Notes: generated from the letters alone by a model not told the origin. A stretch of DNA of 64,000 nt from Escherichia sp. ESNIH1 (GCA_002918705.1 PQKR01000008.1:1-64000); one strand, 5' to 3'. Shown: positions 1 to 8,323, numbered from the stretch's first letter. Numbers and translations: made by a program.

Positions 1-127
1 TCTGAGGCAGCACCTGGCACGGCTGGGACGGAAGTCGCTGTCGTTCTCAAAATCGGTGGAGCTGCATGACAAAGTCATCGGGCATTATCTGAACATAAAA
101 CACTATCAATAAGTTGGAGTCATTACC
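1..127 (+). mobile_element. IS1 right end (3' 127 bp)
   Basis: The last 127 bases match the 3' end of IS1: the end of insB followed by the right inverted repeat ending AAGTTGGAGTCATTACC. The rest of the roughly 768-bp element lies to the left of the window. The element ends inside a small minus-strand prophage gene. The next 9 bases (ATAATTCGA, 128-136) are the candidate target duplication; its partner copy would be beyond the window. Confidence 0.93.
2..112 (+). CDS. insB: IS1 transposase InsB, C-terminal fragment
   Basis: Reading frame 2 gives the last 36 residues of InsB, beginning [11 protein letters not shown] and ending [10 protein letters not shown] before TAA. In IS1 the active transposase is InsAB', made by -1 frameshifting between insA and insB; this piece is the extreme C-terminus of that DDE enzyme. 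It is partial only because the window starts here, and nothing visible suggests the element is damaged. Confidence 0.93.
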
Positions 128-250
128 ATAATTCGAGTCGTTTACGCAAGCACTGTCAACAGCCTGATTCATTGTGCTAATAGAGTTCGATTTTTGTGCA
201 TTCGCAATCATCGGAAGCAGTAAAATCAGAGCCAATGATAACTTTTTCAT
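128..250 (-). pseudogene. Small secreted prophage protein truncated by IS1
   Basis: The minus-strand frame starts at ATG 250 with a signal peptide (MKKLSLALILLLPMIANAQ, likely cleaved after ANA) and keeps 41 codons before IS1 interrupts it at 127/128. The frame then reads into IS1 for about 26 codons to a stop at 47-49, giving a chimeric product. I do not recognise the family. Its position immediately downstream of the gpI-like tail gene, where lambda-like phages often carry small exported or lipoprotein genes before the tail-tip gene J, suggests an accessory envelope protein; that is inference. The rest of the gene would be left of the IS1. Confidence 0.6.
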
Positions 251-342
251 ATCCCTATTCTCATCAGTAAAAGTCGGGATTAATCCTAACAGGGGTAGTG
301 GCTGAAACAAAATTCGCAGCGATTTCCAAAGCATAATTAGTA

Positions 343-927
343 TCAAATATCCTCAGCGACGATGCCCGCGCTTATGATAGCTCCACCGATCTCCCGTTCC
401 CCATACAGAACCGGCACAGGGTTGCCCATGGCAATAGTGTTCACAGCGCCGCCGAACGCGTATGAAGGTCTGTTATCGGGATCGTCGCGACCCTGCAGAC
501 CTTTCGGTTGGGGTGAAAGCATCTGGTATACCCCACCAGCCATCGTAGTACCGCCAGCGATCATGAGATTAACACCCCATGGCTGACCGAATCCAAAAAA
601 GGCTACGGCTCCGGCAATCACCATTACCGCGCCGAGAATCGTCTGGAACACCCCGGCCTTTTTAGCGCCCTCCATCACCGGCGCAATGCGGATATCGTTA
701 TCGCCACCAAGGTTCTGGTAGTCCTCTACCCCAATGTTGCGTTTACCCCGAAACACGGCGAAGACCATGCCATTTTTCTTGGCATTCATCAGGTAACTCT
801 CCAGCCCATCAAAGTTAACACACAGGGCTTTCACAGCTTCTGCTGAGGTCTGGACCGCCAGCCGGTGGACGCGGCCAAACCGCGCGCCGAGAGCGCCATA
901 CAGACGAATAGTGGTTAAACGCGCCAT
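343..927 (-). CDS. Tail assembly protein, lambda gpI family
   Basis: 194 residues. The N-terminal part (about 1-80) is the ubiquitin-like region of the gpI family, beginning MARLTTIRLYGALGARFGRV. A Gly/Ala-rich hydrophobic segment at about 95-130 follows, then the conserved end NPVPVLYGEREIGGAIISAG. In lambda, gpI acts with K, L and J in tail-tip assembly and is not found in the finished virion. Its start overlaps the end of the gpK-like gene by 13 bases, so the two are translationally coupled. The next gene downstream is the IS1-broken secreted protein; the J-type tail-tip gene must lie further left. Confidence 0.9.
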   Translation of the reverse strand: MARLTTIRLYGALGARFGRVHRLAVQTSAEAVKALCVNFDGLESYLMNAKKNGMVFAVFRGKRNIGVEDYQNLGGDNDIRIAPVMEGAKKAGVFQTILGAVMVIAGAVAFFGFGQPWGVNLMIAGGTTMAGGVYQMLSPQPKGLQGRDDPDNRPSYAFGGAVNTIAMGNPVPVLYGEREIGGAIISAGIVAEDI

Positions 928-1646
928 GGTTTGATTTCCTTCGGTAAGTTTTTATGACGGACACATATCATCGTCCGATCTTTGAAGTAACCACGAGCAT
1001 ATGGCGTGGTGCATGAATGGTGTCCATAAAGGTGATGGAGCAACTCACCGTCTTCAGTAATAATCCCGGCATGATTCCACTTATCAGCCTGCACCTGCAT
1101 GATGACCATGCAGCCAGGCATCGGGTCGCATTCAACGAACCCCTCTTTCTCCCAGTTATCGAAATAGAGGTTGTCCGGGTACTGGCTTTCCCACCAGGGG
1201 TAATCGACGCGGAAGTCATTTAGCGTAACGCCCTGCGTGGCATGCCAGTCCATTATCAGGCCCCAGCAGTCGTCAGAACCGAGAATGAATGGGCGATCGA
1301 GTAATGGTGCAACTGCCGGTGTAATTTCCGCGTATTCGTCGCAGTCGGGCGCGTAGATGCCCCAGACCACGCCTGAGTTGTTGCACTGCTGGCGATCAAG
1401 GTCAGACGGGATAGGTCGGGCACCATCGCCCGGGTGCGAATGAATGACGCGGATAATCGTGCCGGTATCTTCAGCATTTGCCCAGTGCTCGCCATCGATA
1501 CGGAAATGCTCTGTCGGGTTTTCGTGGCTGTTTGGTACCGGGACGTAGCGCTGGCGGCGCCCCGCCTGAATAACGAGGCCACAGCACTCGCTTGGCGCCT
1601 CCTTCAGTGCATGTGACCGGATGGCTGCCATTATCGTTTTATTCAT
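915..1646 (-). CDS. Tail assembly protein, lambda gpK family (JAMM + NlpC/P60)
   Basis: 243 residues with two hydrolase domains. The N-terminal MPN/JAMM metalloprotease domain has the Glu in APSECCGLV, the HSHPG motif near 69-73 and the following SDLD aspartates. The C-terminal NlpC/P60 domain has its catalytic Cys in GSDDCWGL (about 127), a His in WNHAGI and a second His in HHLYGH. The family takes part in tail-tip maturation and may cut peptidoglycan on infection. It lies between the gpL- and gpI-like genes, the standard L-K-I order. All catalytic residues appear present, so the gene looks functional. Confidence 0.93.
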   Translation of the reverse strand: MNKTIMAAIRSHALKEAPSECCGLVIQAGRRQRYVPVPNSHENPTEHFRIDGEHWANAEDTGTIIRVIHSHPGDGARPIPSDLDRQQCNNSGVVWGIYAPDCDEYAEITPAVAPLLDRPFILGSDDCWGLIMDWHATQGVTLNDFRVDYPWWESQYPDNLYFDNWEKEGFVECDPMPGCMVIMQVQADKWNHAGIITEDGELLHHLYGHHSCTTPYARGYFKDRTMICVRHKNLPKEIKPWRV

Positions 1647-1655
1647 GGGGAAACC

Positions 1656-2426
1656 TTATCGGGAAATCAGAACCGTGCTGGGGTAGCCACCAAAATCGAG
1701 GATTGCGGTATTGGGTTCAGCCAGGCCCGCACCAAACCGCTTGCGGCAGTCGCTCAGGCAGCCGCCGCACGCATCCAGCGCCGGGTCAGTAACAGGATTG
1801 CCTTTGGCATCGAAATACGCTGTGCCGTTGTAGGTACAGCCATCGCCGCTTCGGTACTGGCCGCGCATCGCCCACTCGCACAGCGAGGTGATCTGCCGGG
1901 TAGGTATAACCAGCCCCTGCAGGTCCGCAGGGCTGCTCATGGCCCATGCCACTGTTTCGTCATGCTCAGCGGTTTTGGTATCAAGCCAGAAGGTCTGCAG
2001 AGAGAACATTGTCGGGTCAGCGGTCGGGTTAACACCGCCCGGAAAGTTCACGGCATCGAGATAGACGGCATAGGTGTCGATAATGCTCACTTTCGCGTTG
2101 ACCATATCCCGGAACTGCAGACAGAAAGCCGTGATGTGGCCGTCGAGGTTCGACACGCTGAGATCAGGCTCTGCCGCCTGGTCTGTTGAAAGCTCAAGGC
2201 CTGACATCTGGAAGGGCCAGAACTCATAGACCTCACCATCCCAGATAATGGGCTTTGGCCCGAGCTTATCTTCGTCTCCGTTCGCCGCGTCAATTTCTTC
2301 AGGGGTATGCGGGAACGGGCTGTAGTGGAAACGGTGGATCCCGCCACTAAATTCTGACGCATCCACCTTGATTAATCGCACCCGGCCACCGGGCGCCAGT
2401 TTTGCAGCCTGATCGACCAGAGCCAT
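1656..2426 (-). CDS. Minor tail protein, lambda gpL family
   Basis: 256 residues. The C-terminal region has the conserved cysteines of gpL: one at CTYNGTAYF and three in DACGGCLSDCRKRFG, followed by the PNTAILDFGGYP end. In lambda, gpL binds an iron-sulfur cluster through such cysteines and sits in the tail-tip complex. The start codon overlaps the stop of the gpM-like gene by one base (2426). It is part of the M-L-K-I run. Confidence 0.92.
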   Translation of the reverse strand: MALVDQAAKLAPGGRVRLIKVDASEFSGGIHRFHYSPFPHTPEEIDAANGDEDKLGPKPIIWDGEVYEFWPFQMSGLELSTDQAAEPDLSVSNLDGHITAFCLQFRDMVNAKVSIIDTYAVYLDAVNFPGGVNPTADPTMFSLQTFWLDTKTAEHDETVAWAMSSPADLQGLVIPTRQITSLCEWAMRGQYRSGDGCTYNGTAYFDAKGNPVTDPALDACGGCLSDCRKRFGAGLAEPNTAILDFGGYPSTVLISR

Positions 2427-2776
2427 TATGCGAACACTCCATATGCACGCCTGATGGTGAACGTCAACTCCGCAACGTTGCTGCTGATGACATTCTTACG
2501 CACCGAATTAGCAACTACGCGATAAAGGCCCTTCTCCTCTCCCGGCGGGGTGATAATGAATGCCTTGACTGTGTGGGCCAGCAGGAAGGCGCGGATCTCG
2601 TTAGCCTCAGAGTCCTTGCCGACATATTTCATCGGGACCTGTATGGCTGTGGAGTTAATGCCGTTATCAGCGACCTGCTCATAACCGTCGCCAAACTGGG
2701 CGGAGCGGATCGCCTGTTCATACTCAATAGCCCCGCCGCCCAGCTGCACAGGCCATCGGTAGGTTTCGACTGCCAT
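2426..2776 (-). CDS. Minor tail protein, lambda gpM family
   Basis: 116 residues from ATG 2776. A longer frame opens at 2887, but the ATG at 2776 follows GGAGAAAAC at good spacing and gives the usual gpM length (lambda M is about 109 residues), with the family start MAVETYRWPVQ. The longer frame would also run through a terminator hairpin at 2788-2811. gpM joins the tail-tip complex with L. Its first base pairs overlap the preceding control region, and its stop overlaps the start of the L-like gene. Confidence 0.87.
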   Translation of the reverse strand: MAVETYRWPVQLGGGAIEYEQAIRSAQFGDGYEQVADNGINSTAIQVPMKYVGKDSEANEIRAFLLAHTVKAFIITPPGEEKGLYRVVANSVRKNVISSNVAELTFTIRRAYGVFA

Positions 2777-2787
2777 GTTTTCTCCAT

Positions 2788-2811
2788 AAAAAAGCCACCC
2801 GGAGGTGGCTA
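2788..2811 (-). terminator. Intrinsic terminator ahead of the M-like gene
   Basis: Read on the minus strand, a 7-bp stem (AGCCACC/GGTGGCT, loop of 4) is followed by a run of T. It lies inside the late operon between the tape-measure side and M-L-K-I, so late transcription must pass it by antitermination. Confidence 0.75.
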
Positions 2812-2940
2812 CTGTTTGAATATCAGGATATCGCTGATTTACATCCCTGGGTATGTTGGTTACTCGGCCCGTCCATGTTTGGGGCATGGGCGCATTCAGC
2901 TAAGGAGGGATGGCTGATCACCTCTGGTTAAGGAATAAAA

Positions 2941-3240
2941 ATGGTTAAAGGTCATGACTTCATGAAGCCACTGAGCCAACAACTGGATACGGTTTTGCCT
3001 CAGTTAGTAGAACACGATGATATTATTGATAAAGTTTTACCTTTTTACCTTGCTGTGACTGCCAAACTGTCGGGCAAGACACCTCAGCAATTCTTTGGGT
3101 ATAACATGAAGGCTCTGGAAGCCATTTTTGGATCATCTAAATTAGGCAAAAATCAGAAAGAACTTGCTGAATCAGAGTACGCCTATCTGGTAAATGCGAG
3201 AGCCAGAGAGATATTCGATAAATTACCGGAAGTTGATTAA
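2941..3240 (+). CDS. Plus-strand accessory (moron) gene, unknown function
   Basis: 99 residues from an ATG preceded by AAGGAATAAAA. The gene runs against the surrounding minus-strand late genes, between the tape-measure block and the gpM-like gene, and is more AT-rich than the tail genes. The product is mostly helical in appearance and soluble, with no signal peptide, membrane segment or Cys pair (start MVKGHDFMKPL, end FDKLPEVD). I do not recognise the family. Opposite orientation inside a structural operon and its own ribosome site mark it as a moron that may be expressed in the lysogen. Confidence 0.75.
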   Translation: MVKGHDFMKPLSQQLDTVLPQLVEHDDIIDKVLPFYLAVTAKLSGKTPQQFFGYNMKALEAIFGSSKLGKNQKELAESEYAYLVNARAREIFDKLPEVD

Positions 3241-3246
3241 TAGCAC

Positions 3247-3266
3247 GGGCGCGTTAAGTCGCGCCC
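3247..3266. terminator. Perfect 7-bp hairpin between converging genes
   Basis: GGGCGCG-TTAAGT-CGCGCCC lies just after the plus-strand moron stop and overlaps the end of the facing minus-strand gene. There is no long T-run on either side, so it may be a weak or factor-assisted bidirectional terminator. Confidence 0.45.
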
Positions 3267-3538
3267 AACCCAAGGTTTCGGCAATAGTTTCGTGCATATT
3301 GCTCCGCTCGATTAATAACTTCACCGAAGGAGCATTTATCAAGATAGTCTTCTGAATAATTAATCACCAGCATGTTGTCATCGGACTTATCAGAGGTTAA
3401 CCCTTTTACGACAACTTTAACCTTCAAAGTCTTCACTACTCCAGCAGTGAGACTGAAACTATCACAGATTTTTTCTGCGTATCCGGGTGCAATGCGAATG
3501 TCTTGCGTGGGAAACGAAACGTCAAAGCTTAACTGCAT
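3254..3538 (-). CDS. Hypothetical phage protein downstream of tape measure
   Basis: 94 residues from ATG 3538, reading toward the plus-strand moron at 2941-3240 and ending almost tail to tail with it. It looks like a beta-rich soluble protein (FDVSFPTQDIRIAPGY; TLKVKVVVKGLTS) with three cysteines and an alpha-helical end containing RAEQYARNYCR. No signal peptide or membrane segment. I do not recognise the family. Together with the moron it forms an accessory pair inserted between the tape measure and tail-tip genes. Confidence 0.7.
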   Translation of the reverse strand: MQLSFDVSFPTQDIRIAPGYAEKICDSFSLTAGVVKTLKVKVVVKGLTSDKSDDNMLVINYSEDYLDKCSFGEVINRAEQYARNYCRNLGLGAT

Positions 3539-3582
3539 AACTGCCTCCAGCCTTTCGGCCTACTGTTAATTACCTATTTGGC

Positions 3583-6500
3583 CTACCGGCCTTTAACAAA
3601 GTTGTAAATCATTCCGCCGTTCTTCAGGTGCTTCTGCACTACCTGAGTGGCAGCGTTCTGCATCTCCGCCGCCAGCGCCCTGCCCATAGCATCGCCAGAG
3701 CCTTCTGATTGCGCTGAAGCATTGCCATTAGCATCGACGTGTACGGTGGTTTGTATCACTGGTGCCGTACTGGCCGCGCCTGCGTTATTGCCCAGGCCGA
3801 ACATGGGGGCCCGACCGACAACCCCACCGCTGGCGTAACCCTGAGCTCTGCGCATCATGGCATAGAGGTTGTCCACGCCAATTGCAGCTGTGGCCTCTTT
3901 GGTGAATACAAACTCGTCTTTATGAACGATACCTGCAGGCTCATATTTGCCGCCGGGGCCGGTATAGCCCCCACCGTCAAAGCTTACATTCGCAGCGGCT
4001 GCCGTATATGACCCGGAGGGAGTGCTTCCACCACCCCCACTAACACTACCAGTAACCCACCCCAGGGCGGACTGTACGGCATAGGCCACCAGCAGTCTGT
4101 TGATGACATCTGCGATCATTTTCATCATCGAAGCGGCAAAGCTTTTGAAGCTGGCTGTGCCGGTGGTCACGAGGTTCGTCATCATATCGGATATGCCGCC
4201 CAGGGCTGACTGCGCCACGCTCTGCATGGAGGCATAGACGTTCGTGGCAGAGTCCAGGTATTCAGACCACCCTTTCTTAAAGCCAGCCCGCCAGTCACCG
4301 CGAAGCTTATCCTCCGCTTCGTAGTAGTCGTTAGCAGCTTTAAGCTCCTTCTGGTAGCCCTCATCCTCAAGGCTGCCGCCAGCATTAATCCAGCCACTGC
4401 GCAGCTGAGAGAGCGCCGTCTGGCGGCCTGCCAGCCTGTCGCTCATCGTTGCGCCTGATTCAAGCCCCGCCCGCTTCTCTGCCATCTGCGTGACATACTT
4501 GCTGGCCGTGTCCATGCGCTTGTTCAGCTGCTCCTGGGCGGTGATCTGGTCACCCAGCAGTGCCTTCTGGCGCGCCAGCGCCAGTACCTGGTCTTTGCTG
4601 GCCAGCAGGGATTGTTCCTGCCTGGAGAGGTTGCGCTTACCGGCAGCTTCCTCCAGTACGGCAAACTGCGCCTCGGTTTTCCATAAATCCTTACGCTGCT
4701 GACTGATAACGTCATTAATGCCCTGGTGCTCTTTCAGAACCCTGAGCTGCGCCTGAAGGGCCAGCAGATCAGCCTGCGCTTTGTCTTCTGCGCTGTCTCC
4801 AGCAGAAACCGCCGCCCCTCTGTTTTTTTTCTGTCGGTCTTTCAGTATTTGCTGCGCCCGGTCAGTAACCTTGCTTTGCTGGTTCGGGCCGCTGTCTACC
4901 GTTGTGCTCCTGTCACGGTTTACATAGCCCATTTCACCTTTACGTACTCGCGCATCGCGTGCAGTGTAGGATTTCTCAAGCTCAGCAATGTCTTTTTTGG
5001 TCTGGGCAATAAATGCTTTATTGTCTGTAGCCATATCCCCGAACAAGGACTTCATGCCGGGAATATTTTTGGTTTTCTCATACGCGGAGTTGGCAAACTC
5101 GGCAATGAGGACATCACCCTGCTTCAGTAAAATCTGGACCTGCTCAACTGTTCCTGCGACGACATCGATGATCAGATTAAGGGCACCGATAGTATGATCT
5201 CCCACCCACTTCCAGGCGTCGGCAGACCATTTTTTTATGCTATCCCACATCTGTTCCAGAGGCGTGCTGGCATCATCAATTTGCTGCATACGCTTTTGCA
5301 TCGTATCGGCAAAAATCCGCATGCCCTCGCTGACAGCCTCTTGTTTTTTATCTGAGTCCTCCAGCCCGGCGATATAATTTAATTGCGAGACCGTCAGAAA
5401 ATTATACTGGGAGTTCAGTTCAGCCAGCGCCTTGACCGGCGATTTCATTATTTCGGCAAACGAGGCTTCAATTTTTTCGGCCCCACTACCCATTACCTGG
5501 GTCCATTGCTGGGAGGTCTGCGCCACAAGCTGCAGCTGGGCGGTAGTGAACTTCCCGGACTGGGCCAGGCGGGCCAGGGTTTCAGAAACTGAGTTGGTGC
5601 TGGCGGTCGTACTCTCGCCTATTTGCTCAGCCATTTTCCATAGCTGGGCTGTAGATGTCGCAGACGCTCCGCCGGTTAACACGATCGACTGATACAGTTC
5701 ACGGTTAGCCTGCTCAGCCTGCCATGCGGCTATAGCCATACCGCCAAGGATCGCAGTAAACCCACCCACGGCCAGCCTGGCAGGCGTCAGAAACCGTAAC
5801 AGACCGCTGGCGTGCTCGGCATTCTCTGCCAGTGCGTTGGCATTTTCTGAAAGAGATTCTGAAGAATCATCAGACGCGTCCTTAATCCCCAGCAATTCTT
5901 CCTTGATGACCTGAAACAACCCACCAATACCACCGAATGAGTCACTGATTTGCCCGCCCTGCTGGATCAGCACCATCCATAACGGCATGCCACCAGCAAT
6001 GGAAGTGGCAATATCAGTGAACTGTGCAGGAAGCATCCTCAGGGCCTGCTGATATTGCCCGGCGCTGAGGGTGCCTTTATTGAACACCCTTTCCTGCTCA
6101 CCAAGCTTTGCGATGAACGGGGCGGCCTGCTCCGACACGCCGAGCTGAGCGGCTCTCATCTCCAGCAGCTCGATCCGCGTCTTGCCCATTGCGTTCGCCT
6201 GGTCCTGAAGCGAAGAGATGAACGAATCGCGAATGTTCTGGTTACGCCTGAGTTCCGCCGCCTCAGCCCGCTCTGTTGCCTCCAGTTCGGCGATCGCTTC
6301 TTTCAGCATGCGCGACTGCCGGGCTGCAATCTGGCGCTGGGCAGCTTCCTGCTGGACGGCGCGCTCCTGCTCACGCAGCCTTGCAATAACCGGGGCAGCT
6401 TCCTCGGCGATCCCCATTTGCGCTGCCCGGTACTCGGCCATGTCAGCCTTACTGGCGCGGAAAGTCGCCGCCTGGTCAGTAATGGACCTGAGAAAGTTTT

Positions 6501-6936
6501 CCTGCGCGGCGGTGGCGCGCTGCGTCTCCTGCGCCTGCTTTAAGCGCTCCTGCCCTTCAGCAGTCTCGGCCTCCATGACCCTGCCGAGTTTCTCCCGGGT
6601 AGTTTCCAGGACGCTGTTGTAGCGGGAGTAATCCTCATCAGGCACCAGTCCGCTCTTACGGAACCTGCTCAGGCTTTCCTGCAGGTTGTCCAGTTCGTCC
6701 AGCGCCCTGTTCACCGGGCTAATTTTATTCAGCAGGTTTTGCAGTTCCTGCTGCTGCTCTTTCAGGCTCTGGGTATTCTTTTTCTGATCGGATGCACCAG
6801 CGCGAAATACCGAATTGAGATCATCGGCCTTGTTTGCCGCGCCGCCGGCTGTCTGCTGGAAATCGTCCAGCGCCCGGTTCCCACGCTCCAATTCAGAAGT
6901 ATTTACGCGAAGGGATATAGTCGCAATATCAGACAT
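3583..6936 (-). CDS. Tail tape measure protein, lambda gpH family
   Basis: 1117 residues, the longest late gene, as expected for a tape measure that sets tail length and is ejected through the tail tube. The N-terminal half is heptad-rich coiled coil (about 1-270; many Gln, Glu, Ala, Arg). A tape-measure domain with hydrophobic helices follows at about 295-420, including AGGMPLWMVLIQQGGQISDSF, then a second coiled region at about 640-830. The C-terminal gpH domain has the SYTAAAANVSFDGGGYTGPG and HKDEFVFTKEATAAIG signatures. The gene follows G/GT in the usual V-G-GT-H order, though an accessory gene (7013-7585) separates them. Confidence 0.93.
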   Translation of the reverse strand: MSDIATISLRVNTSELERGNRALDDFQQTAGGAANKADDLNSVFRAGASDQKKNTQSLKEQQQELQNLLNKISPVNRALDELDNLQESLSRFRKSGLVPDEDYSRYNSVLETTREKLGRVMEAETAEGQERLKQAQETQRATAAQENFLRSITDQAATFRASKADMAEYRAAQMGIAEEAAPVIARLREQERAVQQEAAQRQIAARQSRMLKEAIAELEATERAEAAELRRNQNIRDSFISSLQDQANAMGKTRIELLEMRAAQLGVSEQAAPFIAKLGEQERVFNKGTLSAGQYQQALRMLPAQFTDIATSIAGGMPLWMVLIQQGGQISDSFGGIGGLFQVIKEELLGIKDASDDSSESLSENANALAENAEHASGLLRFLTPARLAVGGFTAILGGMAIAAWQAEQANRELYQSIVLTGGASATSTAQLWKMAEQIGESTTASTNSVSETLARLAQSGKFTTAQLQLVAQTSQQWTQVMGSGAEKIEASFAEIMKSPVKALAELNSQYNFLTVSQLNYIAGLEDSDKKQEAVSEGMRIFADTMQKRMQQIDDASTPLEQMWDSIKKWSADAWKWVGDHTIGALNLIIDVVAGTVEQVQILLKQGDVLIAEFANSAYEKTKNIPGMKSLFGDMATDNKAFIAQTKKDIAELEKSYTARDARVRKGEMGYVNRDRSTTVDSGPNQQSKVTDRAQQILKDRQKKNRGAAVSAGDSAEDKAQADLLALQAQLRVLKEHQGINDVISQQRKDLWKTEAQFAVLEEAAGKRNLSRQEQSLLASKDQVLALARQKALLGDQITAQEQLNKRMDTASKYVTQMAEKRAGLESGATMSDRLAGRQTALSQLRSGWINAGGSLEDEGYQKELKAANDYYEAEDKLRGDWRAGFKKGWSEYLDSATNVYASMQSVAQSALGGISDMMTNLVTTGTASFKSFAASMMKMIADVINRLLVAYAVQSALGWVTGSVSGGGGSTPSGSYTAAAANVSFDGGGYTGPGGKYEPAGIVHKDEFVFTKEATAAIGVDNLYAMMRRAQGYASGGVVGRAPMFGLGNNAGAASTAPVIQTTVHVDANGNASAQSEGSGDAMGRALAAEMQNAATQVVQKHLKNGGMIYNFVKGR

Positions 6937-6952
6937 ATTTTTCTCCGGGCAT

Positions 6953-6974
6953 AAAAAAACCCCGCCTAGCGGGG
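6953..6974 (-). terminator. Intrinsic terminator after the zinc-ribbon moron
   Basis: On the minus strand CCCCGC-TAG-GCGGGG is followed by seven T. It ends the 7013-7585 gene and sits immediately upstream of the tape-measure start, the classic position of a moron terminator. Confidence 0.88.
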
Positions 6975-7012
6975 TCTGTTAAAGTTTCTACTAAATTCAA
7001 TTGTTTAATATG

Positions 7013-7585
7013 TTATTTCCCTTTGATAGCTTTGAGCATTCCTTCCAGTTCAAACTCAAAGGACTGCCTTAATCCCTGCGGCAGACTATCACGTAATTTG
7101 TTAATCATCGGTGCGTAAGTGATCATAACGGATAGTGCAGTATTCTTTGGCAAGTCTTGGTGAAGTTGAGTTGCAAAATCCTTAACCGCATCAAACTTAA
7201 GGATATCAACGCCAAAAAAGTCAGTAAAGTAAAAGTCGGAGCCAGTAAACTCTTTTGGCTTGCTATCTACCTGCATACTGCTACGTTCGGTTAGGTCGCT
7301 TCCACAATGCTTGCACTTAATTGCCTCTGATTTAATTAATTCTGCGCAAAATGGACATTTTACGTGTCCTGATGAATCTTCTATTTTTCTGTTGCCGAAA
7401 ATAATCATCAGCAATCCGCATAATATGATGAATGCTCCAATAATGATGTGGTTCTGTTTGGATGCCATCAGGCCTATATTATTAACTCTACTTCCATATC
7501 CTGTAGCTACGCTAACGTCCATGCTTAGTGCAGAAAACAACCATACCAGGCCAACAATCAAAAGAATCCAGCCAAACCCTTTCAT
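7013..7585 (-). CDS. Membrane protein with zinc ribbon, accessory gene
   Basis: 190 residues from ATG 7585. A start four codons upstream (7597) is possible, but its own codons contain the GGAGAAAATC ribosome site of the chosen start. Two membrane helices (about 5-25 and 45-65) are followed by a zinc ribbon (CPFCAELIKSEAIKCKHCGS, about 77-96), then a soluble domain to the end. No phage family is recognised. The gene is AT-richer than its neighbours, lies between the GT and H genes, and has its own terminator, so it is probably a lysogen-expressed moron acting at the inner membrane. That role is inferred from topology and context only. Confidence 0.8.
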   Translation of the reverse strand: MKGFGWILLIVGLVWLFSALSMDVSVATGYGSRVNNIGLMASKQNHIIIGAFIILCGLLMIIFGNRKIEDSSGHVKCPFCAELIKSEAIKCKHCGSDLTERSSMQVDSKPKEFTGSDFYFTDFFGVDILKFDAVKDFATQLHQDLPKNTALSVMITYAPMINKLRDSLPQGLRQSFEFELEGMLKAIKGK

Positions 7586-7697
7586 GATTTTCTCCATATT
7601 AAAATTTTTTTACATCTTAACAGGGAGGTGCGTCAACGCAACGGGAGTGGCTAGATTTTTAGTTTTGGAAAGTAACGAAGCAAGCAGCCTGGCGTAC

Positions 7698-8323
7698 CTA
7701 TCTCTGCTGCTCATGAATAAGATGGAGCGCTGCGGACTCCATCATTCTTATGTCGCTAAGTGCGGTTGCCTCATCCTCCACCCCGTTCAGCTTCATCAGC
7801 CAGGGCAGCACGTTATAATCCAGCCCGGTGATGCCGCCCATGCCCGTGCGCCATTGCGTACCCATTGACTGGAAGACAGCGAAAGCGGGCCAGACATCCG
7901 GCCATACCTCAACGGTCTGTTCTTCTTCGGTGTAGTCGTCAGCACTCAGGCCAAACGCGGCCAGGTCTTCGGTAGAGGGTTCAGGCGTATAAAACGCCGA
8001 GGCAACCGCTATCAGTTTTTTTCGCGGTTACCCGTCAGTTCGCGGTAATAGGTGCCGACGATCGCTTTCATCGCGCCCGGGTAGTTGTCCAGAAGCACTT
8101 CAAGATTTTCCTGGCTGAACGCGTCCGGCAGTGCCCAGCCCTCGGTGATTTCCACCAGAAAATCGATGGCGGTCTTACCTTCCAGCGTCTCAAGCGCGGC
8201 CAGCTCCTTAAGCGGCTTGTGGCGGAAAGTAAACGTAAGCATGCCGTCATCATCACCGGCGCGAGGGATCTTAACGTCGGCTTTAAAAGTGGGTTTGGGC
8301 TGAAGCTGAAATTTAGTGGCCAT
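7698..8323 (-). CDS. Tail assembly chaperone GT fusion via -1 frameshift
   Basis: Joining the 103-residue G-like protein to the overlapping -1 frame at the A-AAA-AAC site (8015-8021) gives a product of about 208 residues. The second frame is open without its own start from 8015 to TAG 7700-7698, exactly 106 codons. It encodes a T domain containing SADDYTEEEQTVEVWPDVWP and GMGGITGLDYNVLPWLM, as in DUF1799-type chaperones. In lambda, G and GT in a fixed ratio load the tape measure and recruit tube subunits; the same is expected here. It lies between the tail tube gene and the tape measure, as required. Confidence 0.88.
8012..8323 (-). CDS. Tail assembly chaperone G
   Basis: 103 residues, starting MATKFQLQPKPTFKADVKIP and ending NREKN at TGA 8014-8012. 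The gene lies directly downstream of the tail tube gene and overlaps the slippery heptamer that feeds ribosomes into the T frame. G-family proteins are absent from the virion and coat the tape measure during assembly. The final codons GAA AAA AAC TGA are themselves the frameshift window, so G is the unshifted product. Confidence 0.88.
   Translation of the reverse strand: MATKFQLQPKPTFKADVKIPRAGDDDGMLTFTFRHKPLKELAALETLEGKTAIDFLVEITEGWALPDAFSQENLEVLLDNYPGAMKAIVGTYYRELTGNREKN
8015..8021 (-). promoter_or_regulatory. -1 ribosomal frameshift site A-AAA-AAC
   Basis: On the minus strand the heptamer A AAA AAC is in the G frame and is followed at once by the TGA of G. Slipping back one base lets both tRNAs re-pair on AAA and continues into the T frame. 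The X-XXY-YYZ form is the canonical one for bacterial -1 frameshifting. Confidence 0.88.

Noticed and set aside
2777..2887. Longer N-terminus for the gpM-like protein
   Set aside because: It would read through a terminator stem and exceed the family length; ATG 2776 has a good ribosome site.
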